NCBI RefSeq assembly: GCF_006517255.1
Contig: NZ_CP041185.1
Location: 2,046,001 to 2,110,000, forward strand
Direction of reading: 5' to 3'
Length of the DNA stretch: 64,000 nucleotides
Source: Janthinobacterium tructae
GTDB lineage: Bacteria > Pseudomonadota > Gammaproteobacteria > Burkholderiales > Burkholderiaceae_D
Of this stretch, positions 16,506 through 24,898 are shown piece after piece (position 1 is the stretch's first letter; every line of letters begins with the position of its first letter). The notes below the pieces were generated by a model. That model worked only from the letters and a program-made list of their open reading frames with translations, had not been told where the DNA came from and did no database searches. Position numbers and translations under genes: made by a program.

Positions 16506-17996
16506 CTAGTTGGCCGCCACCTGCGGCTCCGTCTCGCCCCAGCCGCCGCCCAGGGCGCGGATCAGCGCCACCGTGGTGACGGCGCGGTTACCGCGCAGCT
16601 GCACGGCATTGCGTTCGATGGCCGCCAGGTTGCGCTGCGCATCGAGCAGATCGAGGTAGCTGGAACGGCCCGCGTCGTACAGCTTTTGCGCCAGGTCGGC
16701 CGAGCGGCGCGCCGAGACGACGGCTTCGTCGATCTGCTGCGTCTGGCCCGACAGGATGCGCAGGCCGGCAAGGTTGTCTTCCACCTCGGCGAAGGCCACC
16801 AGCACGCTCTGGCGATACGTCGCCACCGACTCTTCCAGCTGCGCTTCGCTGCGGCTCACGGCCGCCTTGTTGCGGCCACCGTCGATGATCGGCATCGACA
16901 TCAGGGCGCCCAGCAGCCAGGAGCGGCTGCTCCACTTGAAGATATCCGAAAAGGTATCGGACGCGCCGCCACCGGACGCGTTCAGGCTCAAGGCCGGGAA
17001 CATGGCCGATTTCGCCACGCCGATGCGCGCATTCGACGCTTCCATGGTGCGCTGCGCCGATGCGATGTCGGGACGGCGCTCCAGCAGGGACGACGGCATG
17101 CCGGCCGGGATCACGGGCAGGAAGCCGCTGTCCTGCAAGGGGTTGACGCCCGCCGTGAAGCTGGCGGCCGGTTTGCCCAGCAGGACGGCCAGCGCATGCT
17201 CGCCGGTGGCGCGCTGGCGCTGCAGGCCGATGGCTTCGGCGCGCACCGTCGACAGCTCCGTGCGGGCACGCGACAGATCGAATTCGCCGATGTCGCCCAG
17301 GTCATAGCGGCGCTGGTTCACATGCACGCTTTCTTCACGCAGGCGCACCGTCTGTTCGAGGGTCGCCAGTTCGGCGTCCGTGGCGCGCAACTGGAAATAC
17401 GTCTGCGCCACGTCAGCCTGCAGCGACAACAGCACGGAACGGTAGGTCGCTTCCACGGCCAGCGCATCGCTGCGCGAGGCGCTGACGTTGGCCGCCACCC
17501 TGCCGAACAGATCGACTTCGTAGCTTGCCGTCAGGTTCGCCTGGTAGACATTGGTCGCCGCCACCGGTGCGCCGTTCGGCAAGCCGAGCGACACGGCGGA
17601 GGCGCGGTTGCGCTGGCCGCCCACGTTGACGCCCACTTGCGGGATGCGGTCCGCTTCGGCGATACCGGCAATCGCCCTCGCCTGCTTGACGCGGGCGGCG
17701 GCCACCGCCAGGTTGGCATTCGCCTGCGTGGCTTCGCTGATCAGGCCAGTCAAGGCCGGATCATTGAAGGCCAGCCACCATTCGCCGCGCGCCTGGCGCT
17801 CGGCTGGCACGCCCTGCTTCCAGCGCGTGCCATCGGCCGCCGTCTGCACGGCAGGCGCTTGCGCTTCCTTGAACGCCGTGGGCGTCTCGATCTGCGGCTG
17901 CTTGAACTCCGGCGCCGCGCAGGCGGCCAGCAGGACTGCGGCGGCCATGGCGCTCAAGACGGGTGCTGCGCGCCGGATGATTGCATTGGTTTTCAA
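16506..17996 (-). CDS. RND efflux outer-membrane lipoprotein, NodT/OprM family
   Basis: A 496-residue TolC-type channel. The signal and lipobox LLAACAAPEF predict lipidation. Two homologous outer-membrane-factor repeats follow (QAVNANLAVAAARVKQAR-type helices; SYEVDLFG; ERRPDIASAQRTM). It forms the exit duct of the tripartite pump. The start is TTG at 17996, overlapping the permease stop by four bases, with GGAGAT inside the permease end. It is the last gene of the operon. It resembles OprN/OprC-type proteins by synteny. Confidence 0.92.
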   Translation of the reverse strand: MKTNAIIRRAAPVLSAMAAAVLLAACAAPEFKQPQIETPTAFKEAQAPAVQTAADGTRWKQGVPAERQARGEWWLAFNDPALTGLISEATQANANLAVAAARVKQARAIAGIAEADRIPQVGVNVGGQRNRASAVSLGLPNGAPVAATNVYQANLTASYEVDLFGRVAANVSASRSDALAVEATYRSVLLSLQADVAQTYFQLRATDAELATLEQTVRLREESVHVNQRRYDLGDIGEFDLSRARTELSTVRAEAIGLQRQRATGEHALAVLLGKPAASFTAGVNPLQDSGFLPVIPAGMPSSLLERRPDIASAQRTMEASNARIGVAKSAMFPALSLNASGGGASDTFSDIFKWSSRSWLLGALMSMPIIDGGRNKAAVSRSEAQLEESVATYRQSVLVAFAEVEDNLAGLRILSGQTQQIDEAVVSARRSADLAQKLYDAGRSSYLDLLDAQRNLAAIERNAVQLRGNRAVTTVALIRALGGGWGETEPQVAAN

Positions 17997-20900
17997 TATA
18001 TATCTCCTTCCAGGTCCAGCGCTGGCGCGGCGACAGGCTTGGCGACAGCGACGGCTGGTTTTTTCTCAAAACGCTGCGCCAGGGTGCGCAGCAGTACGTA
18101 GAACACGGGCGTCAGGAACAGGCCGAAGAAGGTCACGCCCAGCATGCCGGCAAATACCGCCACGCCCATCGCATGGCGCATTTCCGAACCGGCGCCGTGC
18201 GAGAACACCAGGGGCACCACGCCCATGATGAAGGCGATCGACGTCATCAGGATCGGACGCAGACGCAGACGGCACGCTTCCAGCGCCGCTTGCACGACGC
18301 TGCGGCCATGCTCTTCCAGTTCGCGGGCAAATTCCACGATCAGGATCGCATTCTTCGACGCCAGCCCCACCAGCACGAACAGCGCGATCTGGGTGAACAC
18401 ATTGTTGTCGCCACCGGTCAGTTTCACGCCAAGGAGCGCGCAGAGGATCGACATCGGCACGATCAGGATCACGGCCAGCGGCAGGGTCCAGCTTTCGTAC
18501 TGGGCGGCCAGCACCAGGAACACCAGCAGCACGCACAGCGGGAAGACATAGATCATCGTATTGCCGGACAAGATGTCCTGGTAGGTCAGCTCCGTCCATT
18601 CATACGAAATCCCTTGCGGCAGCACTTCCTTGGCGATGCGTTCCAGCGCGGCTTGCGCCTGGCCACTCGATACGCCAGGGGCGGCGCCGCCATTGAAATC
18701 GGCTGCGGCGTAGGCGTTGTAGCGCTGCACGCGGTCCGGACCATAGCTGTCCTTGACACGCATCAACGACGACAGCGGGATCATTTCGCCTTTGTTACTA
18801 CGCACCTTCAGCTGCGCGATATCCTGCGCATGCGAACGGAACGCGGCATCGGCCTGCACGCGCACCTGGTAGGTGCGGCCAAACTGGTTGAAGTCATTCA
18901 CGTACAGCGAACCGAGGTTGATCTGCAAGGTCTGGTAGATGGTCGCCAGCGGCACGCCCATCTGCTTGGCCTTCACGCGGTCGACATCGGCGAACAGCTG
19001 CGGCACGTTGATCTGGTAGCCCGAGAACACGCCCGCCAGTTCCGGCGTCTGGTAGGCCTTGGCGGCCAGCGCCTGGGTGGCGTTGTACAGCGCGTCGTAA
19101 CCGAGGTTGCCGCGGTCTTCGATCATCATCTTGAAGCCGCCGATGGTACCGAGGCCGTTGACCGGCGGTGGCGGGAAGACCATGATGAAGGCGTCCTGGA
19201 TACCGCCCAGGCGCTTGTTGATCTCGGCCGCGATGGCGCCGCCGGACAGCTCCTTGGTAGTGCGTTCGTCGAACGGCTTCAGGGTGGCGAAGACGATACC
19301 GGCGTTCGGCGCATTGGTAAAGTCGTTGATCGACAGGCCGGGGAAGGCGATGGTCGATTCGACGCCGGGCACCGATTTGATGACGTCGGACATGCGGCGC
19401 ACGACATCTTCCGTGCGGTCCAGCGAAGCGGCGTCGGGCAATTGCGCAAAGCCCACCAGGTATTGCTTGTCCTGCGCTGGCACGAAGCCGGCCGGCACGG
19501 ACTTGAAGGTGAAGATGGCGGCAACGACCAGCAGCGCATACACGCCCAGCGAGGCGCTCTTGCGGCCCAATACACCCTTCACGCCCGCTTCATAACGGTG
19601 CGAAGCGCGGCCAAAGAAGCGGTTGAACCAGGCGAAGAAGCGGCCGAAGACCATGTCCATGCCGCGCGTCAGCGCATCCTTCGGCGCATCGTGCGGTTTC
19701 AGCAGCGCGGCCGACAGGGCCGGCGCCAGGGTCAGCGAGCTGAAAGCGGAGATCACCGTCGAAATGGCGATGGTCAGCGCGAACTGGCGATAGAACTCGC
19801 CCGACAGGCCGGGCACGAAGGCGATCGGCACGAACACGGCGCACAGCACCAGGGCGATGGCGACGATAGGACCGCTGACCTCTTTCATGGCCTGGATGGT
19901 GGCGTCGCGCGGCGAGAGGCCTTCCTCGATGTTGCGCTCGACGTTTTCCACCACCACGATGGCGTCATCGACAACAATACCGATGGCCAGCACGAGGCCG
20001 AACAGCGACAAGGTGTTGATCGAGAAGCCAAAGCCCAGCATCACGGCAAAGGTACCGACGATCGACACGGGAACGGCCAAGAGCGGAATGATCGAGGCGC
20101 GCCAGGTTTGCAGGAAGATGATCACCACCAGCACCACCAGGGCGATGGCTTCCAGCAGGGTATGGATCACGGCTTCGATGGACGAGCGCACGAACTGCGT
20201 CGGGTCGTACTCGATGCGGTATTCCACGCCTTGCGGGAAGTCTTTTTTCAGTTCGTCCATCTTGGCGCGCACGTCGGACGACAATTGCAGCGCGTTGGCA
20301 TTCGGGGCTTCGAAAATACCCATGCCGACGGCCGGATTATTGTTCAGCAGCGAACGCAGCGAGTAGCTGTTGGCGCCCATTTCCACGCGCGCCACGTCTT
20401 TCAGGTGCGTGATGGCGCCGTCGGCATTCGTGCGCACGATGATCGCGCCGAATTCCTCGGGCGTCTGCAGACGGCCCTGGGTATTGACGGTCAGCTGGAA
20501 CGGCGAATTTTTCGCCGGCGATGCGCCGATCACGCCGGCGGCCACCTGCACGTTCTGCTCGCGAATCGCGTCGACGACATCATTGGCCGTCATGCCGCGC
20601 GCCGCCACCTTTTGCGGGTCGAGCCAGATGCGCATGGCATAGTCGCCCGCGCCGAAGATCTGGATATCGCCCATGCCGGGCAGACGGGCCAATTGATCCT
20701 TGACGTTCAGCACCGCGTAGTTACGCAAGTACATGTCGTCATAGCGCTTGTTGGGCGAGACCAGGTGCACCACCATGGTCAGATTCGGCGACGATTTCAC
20801 CGTCGTCACGCCGATCTGGCGCACTTCCTCTGGCAGGCGCGGCAAGGCGCGCTGCACGCGGTTCTGCACCTGCGTCTCGGCCTGCTCGACGTTGGTGCCG

Positions 20901-21193
20901 ATCTTGAAGGTCACGGTCAGCATCATCGAACCATCGGAGGTGTTTTGCGAGGACATGTAGAGCATGTTCTCGACGCCGTTGATCTGCTCTTCGAGCGGCG
21001 CGGCCACGGTTTCGGCGATCACTTTCGGGTTGGCGCCCGGGTATTGCGCGCGCACCACCACCGATGGCGGCACGACGTCGGGATATTCGGAGATGGGCAG
21101 GCCGAATATCGACAGCAGCCCGGCCACGAATATGACGATCGACAGCACCGCCGCGAAAATCGGCTTGTCGATGAAAAAGCGGGAAAAATTCAT
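17993..21193 (-). CDS. RND multidrug efflux permease, MexF/BpeF-like (HAE1)
   Basis: A 1066-residue inner-membrane proton/drug antiporter of the HAE1 family. The N-terminus MNFSRFFIDKPIFAAVLSIV and the segment ISEYPDVVPPSVVVRAQYPG are close to MexF/OqxB/BpeF. Twelve membrane segments flank two large periplasmic loops; TM4 has GIVVDDAIVVVENVERN with the paired Asp of proton transfer. Substrates are probably amphiphilic drugs such as chloramphenicol, trimethoprim or quinolones, known for this subgroup. It starts 2 bp after the adaptor stop. The C-terminus carries an extra ~20-residue Pro/Ala tail. Confidence 0.93.
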   Translation of the reverse strand: MNFSRFFIDKPIFAAVLSIVIFVAGLLSIFGLPISEYPDVVPPSVVVRAQYPGANPKVIAETVAAPLEEQINGVENMLYMSSQNTSDGSMMLTVTFKIGTNVEQAETQVQNRVQRALPRLPEEVRQIGVTTVKSSPNLTMVVHLVSPNKRYDDMYLRNYAVLNVKDQLARLPGMGDIQIFGAGDYAMRIWLDPQKVAARGMTANDVVDAIREQNVQVAAGVIGASPAKNSPFQLTVNTQGRLQTPEEFGAIIVRTNADGAITHLKDVARVEMGANSYSLRSLLNNNPAVGMGIFEAPNANALQLSSDVRAKMDELKKDFPQGVEYRIEYDPTQFVRSSIEAVIHTLLEAIALVVLVVIIFLQTWRASIIPLLAVPVSIVGTFAVMLGFGFSINTLSLFGLVLAIGIVVDDAIVVVENVERNIEEGLSPRDATIQAMKEVSGPIVAIALVLCAVFVPIAFVPGLSGEFYRQFALTIAISTVISAFSSLTLAPALSAALLKPHDAPKDALTRGMDMVFGRFFAWFNRFFGRASHRYEAGVKGVLGRKSASLGVYALLVVAAIFTFKSVPAGFVPAQDKQYLVGFAQLPDAASLDRTEDVVRRMSDVIKSVPGVESTIAFPGLSINDFTNAPNAGIVFATLKPFDERTTKELSGGAIAAEINKRLGGIQDAFIMVFPPPPVNGLGTIGGFKMMIEDRGNLGYDALYNATQALAAKAYQTPELAGVFSGYQINVPQLFADVDRVKAKQMGVPLATIYQTLQINLGSLYVNDFNQFGRTYQVRVQADAAFRSHAQDIAQLKVRSNKGEMIPLSSLMRVKDSYGPDRVQRYNAYAAADFNGGAAPGVSSGQAQAALERIAKEVLPQGISYEWTELTYQDILSGNTMIYVFPLCVLLVFLVLAAQYESWTLPLAVILIVPMSILCALLGVKLTGGDNNVFTQIALFVLVGLASKNAILIVEFARELEEHGRSVVQAALEACRLRLRPILMTSIAFIMGVVPLVFSHGAGSEMRHAMGVAVFAGMLGVTFFGLFLTPVFYVLLRTLAQRFEKKPAVAVAKPVAAPALDLEGDIY

Positions 21194-21195
21194 GT

Positions 21196-22440
21196 TTATT
21201 CCTTGGAAGTCGATGCGGCTTTCGCGGCGATCTTGGCGTCTTTTGCTTCAGGTTTTGCGGGGGCGACGGGCGCGGTCGGATCGAAATCCATGGCCACCAT
21301 CTGCGGCGTCACGGGCGCGCCGGGGCGCACGCGCTGCAAGCCGTTGACGACGATCTTTTCGCCCGCTTTCAAGCCTTCGCGCACCACGCGCAAGCCGTCC
21401 GAGTTCGGACCCAGCTTGACGGCGCGGTACTCGGCCTTGTTGTCGGCACCCACCACGTACACATATTTGCGGCTTTGATCCGTGCCGACGGCGCGGTCGC
21501 TGATCAACAGCGCCGTGCTTTGCGCCTGCGGGCCATTGCCGCCGTCGAGCAAGATGCGCGCGAACAGGCCGGGCACCAGCTGGCGGTCCGTGTTGGCGAA
21601 GGTGGCGCGCATGCGCACGCTGCCCGTGGCCGGGTCGAGCTGATTGTCGACGAATTCCAACTTGCCTTCATGCGGGAAGCCAGTTTCGTTGGCCAGGCCC
21701 ACCTTGACGGTGACGGGCGTGCCCTTTTGCGCCGTGCCGGCCACGCGCAGATACGTATCTTCATCGCCGTCGAAGCTGGCGTAGATGCGGTCCGTCGACA
21801 CCACGGAAGTGAGGATGGCGGAAGCGTCGATCAGGTTGCCGACGGTGATTTCGGCCTTGCTGACGCGGCCGCTGATCGGCGCCTGCACCTGCGTGTACGA
21901 CAGGTTCAGCTTGGCCGCTTCATACGCGGCTTGCGCCGAGCGGGCATTCGCGTCCAGCTCTTTCAGGCCCGATGCCTTTTCATCGAATTCGCGCTGGGCG
22001 ATGGCTTTTTCGGCCAGCAGTTTTTCTGCGCGCGACAGTTCCAGCTTTGCCAGTTCCGCCTTGGCGCGGGCGGAAGCTGCCGTGCCTTCGGCGCGCGACA
22101 CTTCAGCCTGGAATGGACGTGGATCGATGACGAACAACACCTCGCCTTTTTTCACTTCGCTGCCCGGCTTGAAATTGACGGCGGTAATGAAGCCGCCAAC
22201 GCGCGAGCGGATTTCCACGCGCTCGATCGCTTCCAGGCGGCCCGAAAATTCCTGCGTTTCCGTGATCTGTTTTTCAATGACGGCGGCGGCCGAGACGGGC
22301 GGGCCGCCGGCCGCTGGCGCGTCGGGCACCTTGCTGTTGGCCGAATCGCAGCCGGCCAGGCTCACCGCGACCAGTCCTGCCAGCGCAAGCGCGGCAGCCA
22401 GGGGTTTGAGCAGAGTGGAAAATTGTTGAACGTTTTTCAT
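21196..22440 (-). CDS. RND periplasmic adaptor (MexE/BpeE-like)
   Basis: A 414-residue membrane-fusion protein. The signal with lipobox-like LVAVSLAGCDS is followed by SGRLEAIERVEIRSRVGGFI (lipoyl half-motif), a long alpha-hairpin (residues ~105-170), a second lipoyl half (LNLSYTQVQAPISGRVSKAEI), a beta-barrel and a membrane-proximal domain. It bridges the permease and outer channel. It is the first gene of the pump operon, and its 240-bp upstream region carries two palindromic operators. The C-terminus is extended and Ala/Lys-rich. Confidence 0.92.
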   Translation of the reverse strand: MKNVQQFSTLLKPLAAALALAGLVAVSLAGCDSANSKVPDAPAAGGPPVSAAAVIEKQITETQEFSGRLEAIERVEIRSRVGGFITAVNFKPGSEVKKGEVLFVIDPRPFQAEVSRAEGTAASARAKAELAKLELSRAEKLLAEKAIAQREFDEKASGLKELDANARSAQAAYEAAKLNLSYTQVQAPISGRVSKAEITVGNLIDASAILTSVVSTDRIYASFDGDEDTYLRVAGTAQKGTPVTVKVGLANETGFPHEGKLEFVDNQLDPATGSVRMRATFANTDRQLVPGLFARILLDGGNGPQAQSTALLISDRAVGTDQSRKYVYVVGADNKAEYRAVKLGPNSDGLRVVREGLKAGEKIVVNGLQRVRPGAPVTPQMVAMDFDPTAPVAPAKPEAKDAKIAAKAASTSKE

Positions 22441-22640
22441 TTTATTTCCCTGTTTTATGAAAATTTCTAATGGTATGGGCGGCAGGAAGCAACCCAGCTA
22501 AAAGTGGAAACTGCAGCGTATGGTGGTGCCATGGCGCCCGACGGCGCTCGATCAAAGGTAAACAGGCCGCCAGCGGGTTAAAAGCGGACGGGGACGACGA
22601 AGCTGGCTGTGCGAGCGCACAACGCAGACAAGATGGGAAC

Positions 22641-22691
22641 TACACTGCATAGTGTAGCAACCGAAACTCAAAAAGTAAACTAGTTAGTGTA
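22641..22691. promoter_or_regulatory. Tandem palindromic operators upstream of the RND operon
   Basis: TACACT-GCAT-AGTGTA (22641-22656) is a perfect 6-bp-arm palindrome. TAAACT-AGTT-AGTGTA (22676-22691) is the same site with one mismatch, spaced 35 bp centre to centre. The pair resembles TetR-type operators and lies 200-250 bp upstream of the adaptor start and 30-80 bp beyond the hydrolase-fold gene's stop. No TetR gene is adjacent, so the binding protein must be encoded elsewhere or be of another family. Confidence 0.6.
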
Positions 22692-22720
22692 ATTTTTTTG
22701 CGGTGCCGCGGATGGCGGCC

Positions 22721-23581
22721 TCATGACTCGGGCTCCTGCCCCAGTCCAGCGACAAAGCTGGCGATCTCACTCAATACCTGCACCTTGCAGGCGCATTCAT
22801 TACGGGCGGTCGCGTCTTGCAGCGGCGCGGCGGCCATGCGGCGCACCGTGGTCTTGATGCCGCAGGCGATCAGTTTGCTGCCGTATTGTTCAGCCTCGTC
22901 GCGCAATGGATCATCTTCGCTGGACAAGATCAAGGCTGGCGGCAGGTTCTTCAGGCGGCTCGACTGCAATGGCGACGCGTACGGATGGGTACGGTCAGCG
23001 GCATTCGGCAGGTAGCCACGGTAGGCGGCGGCGCATTGATCGGCCACTTCCGCCAGGTCAGGACAACTGGGCAAGCTGCGCATCGAGCAGGTCGACAGGC
23101 CGGGGTCGAGCATGGGCATGATCAGCACCTGGCCCGCGAGGGGCGGTCCGCCCCGGTCGCGCGACATCATGGCGCATACGGCGGCCAGGTTGGCGCCCGC
23201 TTCGATGCCCGACACCACCATCTGCTTGCCCGTCCAGCCCAGCTTGGACTTGTTCTTTTTCGCCCACAACAGCACGGCATGCGCGTCTTCCACGGCGGCG
23301 GGGAATGGCCGCACCTTCGCCAGCGTGTAGTTCGCGGCCAGCACCACGTGGTCCGGGTTGCTCAGCACAAGGCAGCGCAGGAAGTCGTCCGCGTCCTCCA
23401 GGTCGCCGGCGACGAAGCCGCCACCGTGGAAGAAGACGATCAGGCTCGATTGCCTGGCGCCCGGCACGCCGGCCGTGTAGACGCGCGCGGCGAGCGCATC
23501 CTGCGCGCCCTGCACCTCGATGTCGCGTATCTTCAGCGCCTGGCCAGGTGCCAGCTCGGCCGCGGTGTCGGCAACGCTCAT
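22721..23581 (-). CDS. Hydrolase-fold (HSL family) protein lacking catalytic Ser and His, LlpE-like position
   Basis: A 286-residue alpha/beta hydrolase of the hormone-sensitive-lipase group: HGGGF oxyanion motif, PMLDPGLST and the acid motif SSEDDPLRDE are all present. The nucleophile elbow, normally GDSAGG, reads GIEAGA, so Ser is replaced by Glu. The usual PHGF catalytic His region reads APLQDA. It is thus probably a pseudoenzyme. Its place between a divergent LysR gene and an RND pump mirrors llpE in the Burkholderia ceo/bpe locus. The start overlaps the upstream small gene as ATGA (23581-23578). Function unknown, perhaps ligand binding. Confidence 0.75.
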   Translation of the reverse strand: MSVADTAAELAPGQALKIRDIEVQGAQDALAARVYTAGVPGARQSSLIVFFHGGGFVAGDLEDADDFLRCLVLSNPDHVVLAANYTLAKVRPFPAAVEDAHAVLLWAKKNKSKLGWTGKQMVVSGIEAGANLAAVCAMMSRDRGGPPLAGQVLIMPMLDPGLSTCSMRSLPSCPDLAEVADQCAAAYRGYLPNAADRTHPYASPLQSSRLKNLPPALILSSEDDPLRDEAEQYGSKLIACGIKTTVRRMAAAPLQDATARNECACKVQVLSEIASFVAGLGQEPES

Positions 23582-23790
23582 TGCGCCACCACCGGCTGCA
23601 CCGCCACATCGCGCACCGTGTCGTTCAGGCACAACAGGGCGACGCCGCCCACTTCATGGGTCAGGGCGCTATACGCACTGGCTTCGCTTTGCGCCGCCAA
23701 CGAGTAGGCATCCGTCGATACCATCGCGGCCAGAGCGAGCGAGCTCATAGCGAGAGCAAGCACTGCAAAGATTCCATTCCGGTGACCCAT
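23578..23790 (-). CDS. Small exported protein coupled to the hydrolase-fold gene
   Basis: A 70-residue protein with an N-terminal signal or anchor (GIFAVLALAMSSLALAAMVST), then a short mature part containing YSLAAQSEASAYSALTHEVGG and one Cys (ALLCLND). A strong ribosome site (AGGAGAAAGATC) precedes the ATG. Its stop overlaps the start of the hydrolase-fold gene by four bases, so the two are translated together. I recognise no family. It is divergent from the LysR gene, the usual arrangement of an LTTR with its target. Confidence 0.6.
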   Translation of the reverse strand: MGHRNGIFAVLALAMSSLALAAMVSTDAYSLAAQSEASAYSALTHEVGGVALLCLNDTVRDVAVQPVVAQ

Positions 23791-23890
23791 GATCTTTCTC
23801 CTGTTGTACTTCCTGCGGCATCACATTTATGCTGCAGTACAACAACTATAGACTTGATCTACAATCTGATAAAGAGTGCAATGACGAATT

Positions 23891-23914
23891 GATTGTTCAG
23901 GATTGCGAACAATC
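23891..23914. promoter_or_regulatory. LysR-type palindromic binding site
   Basis: GATTGTTC and GAACAATC form a perfect 8-bp-arm inverted repeat with an 8-bp spacer, between the divergent small exported gene and the LysR gene. It contains T-N11-A symmetry typical of LysR targets. It lies 25 bp upstream of the GTG start, which supports that start over the longer ATG options that would place the site inside the gene. Confidence 0.65.
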
Positions 23915-23938
23915 ACGCATAACATGCTAAGGAATCAA

Positions 23939-24898
23939 GTGAACAAGCTGCAAGCCATGGAAGTTTTTATCCAAGTCGTCGATGCGGGCGGCTTTACGCG
24001 CGCGGCGGAAAACATGCAGTTGCCGAAAGCCACCGTGTCGACCCTGATCCAGTCGCTGGAAGCGAGCCTGTCGGTTAAATTGCTCAACCGCACCACGCGC
24101 CACGTCAGCATCACCTCCGACGGCGCCGCGTATTACGAACGCTGCGTGCGCATCCTGTCCGACGTGCGCGAAGCCGAGGAATCGCTGTCGCGCACGCGCT
24201 TGAGTCCCAGCGGGCGGCTGCGCGTGGATGCGCCCACGGCCCTGGCCAGCGAACTGATCATCCCCGCCCTGCCCGATTTCTTCGCCCGCTACCCGGACAT
24301 CTCGCTGGAACTCGGTTGCAGCGACCGGCCCGTCGACCTGATCGAGGAAGGCGTCGACTGCGCCGTGCGGGGCGGCGAACTGGGCGACCTGAACCTGATC
24401 GCGCGCCGTGTCGGCGTGCTGCATTTCATCACCTGCGCGGCGCCCGGCTACCTGGCGCGCTATGGCACGCCGCAGCACCCGAACGACCTGGCGCAGCACC
24501 GGGGCGTGAATTTTTTCTCCGCCAAGACAGGTAAAACGTTTGACTGGGATTTCACGCGCGCCGGCGAACGCATCCAGATGTCCATGCCCAGCCATATCGC
24601 CCTGAACGACTCGAACGCCTACGCGGCGGCCGGCCTGGCGGGCCTGGGCATCGTGCAAATGACGCATTTCATGCTTGCGCCGCTGATGGAACAGGGCAAA
24701 ATGGTGGAATTGCTGGGCGATTGGGAATCCGACCCGCTGCCCATCCACGTGATCTATCCGCCCAACCGCCATCTGTCCGCCAAGGTGCGCGTGTTTGTCG
24801 AATGGGTCGCCGACATGTTTACCAACCACCCGGCCACGCAACTGAAGGGCAAGAGCAATCTTCCCGCGCGTGCCGCCCAGACCGAGGCCCAGCCATGA
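23939..24898 (+). CDS. LysR family transcriptional regulator
   Basis: A 319-residue LTTR. The N-terminal winged HTH (MNKLQAMEVFIQVVDAGGFTRAAE ... LLNRTTRHVSIT) is followed by a substrate-binding domain (residues ~90-300). I chose GTG 23939 because an AAGGA site lies 6 bp upstream and a palindrome occupies the alternative N-terminal region. It is divergent from the small exported/hydrolase-fold pair and the RND pump, the layout of CeoR/BpeT-type pump regulators, so control of efflux is a reasonable inference. The stop overlaps the next gene by ATGA. Confidence 0.88.
   Translation: MNKLQAMEVFIQVVDAGGFTRAAENMQLPKATVSTLIQSLEASLSVKLLNRTTRHVSITSDGAAYYERCVRILSDVREAEESLSRTRLSPSGRLRVDAPTALASELIIPALPDFFARYPDISLELGCSDRPVDLIEEGVDCAVRGGELGDLNLIARRVGVLHFITCAAPGYLARYGTPQHPNDLAQHRGVNFFSAKTGKTFDWDFTRAGERIQMSMPSHIALNDSNAYAAAGLAGLGIVQMTHFMLAPLMEQGKMVELLGDWESDPLPIHVIYPPNRHLSAKVRVFVEWVADMFTNHPATQLKGKSNLPARAAQTEAQP

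Noticed and set aside
17981..21478. A 1165-codon open frame on the plus strand across the RND permease gene
   Set aside because: It is the mirror of a highly GC-biased real gene. Its product is Arg/His/Gln-rich with no domain, while the minus strand encodes a full HAE1 permease.
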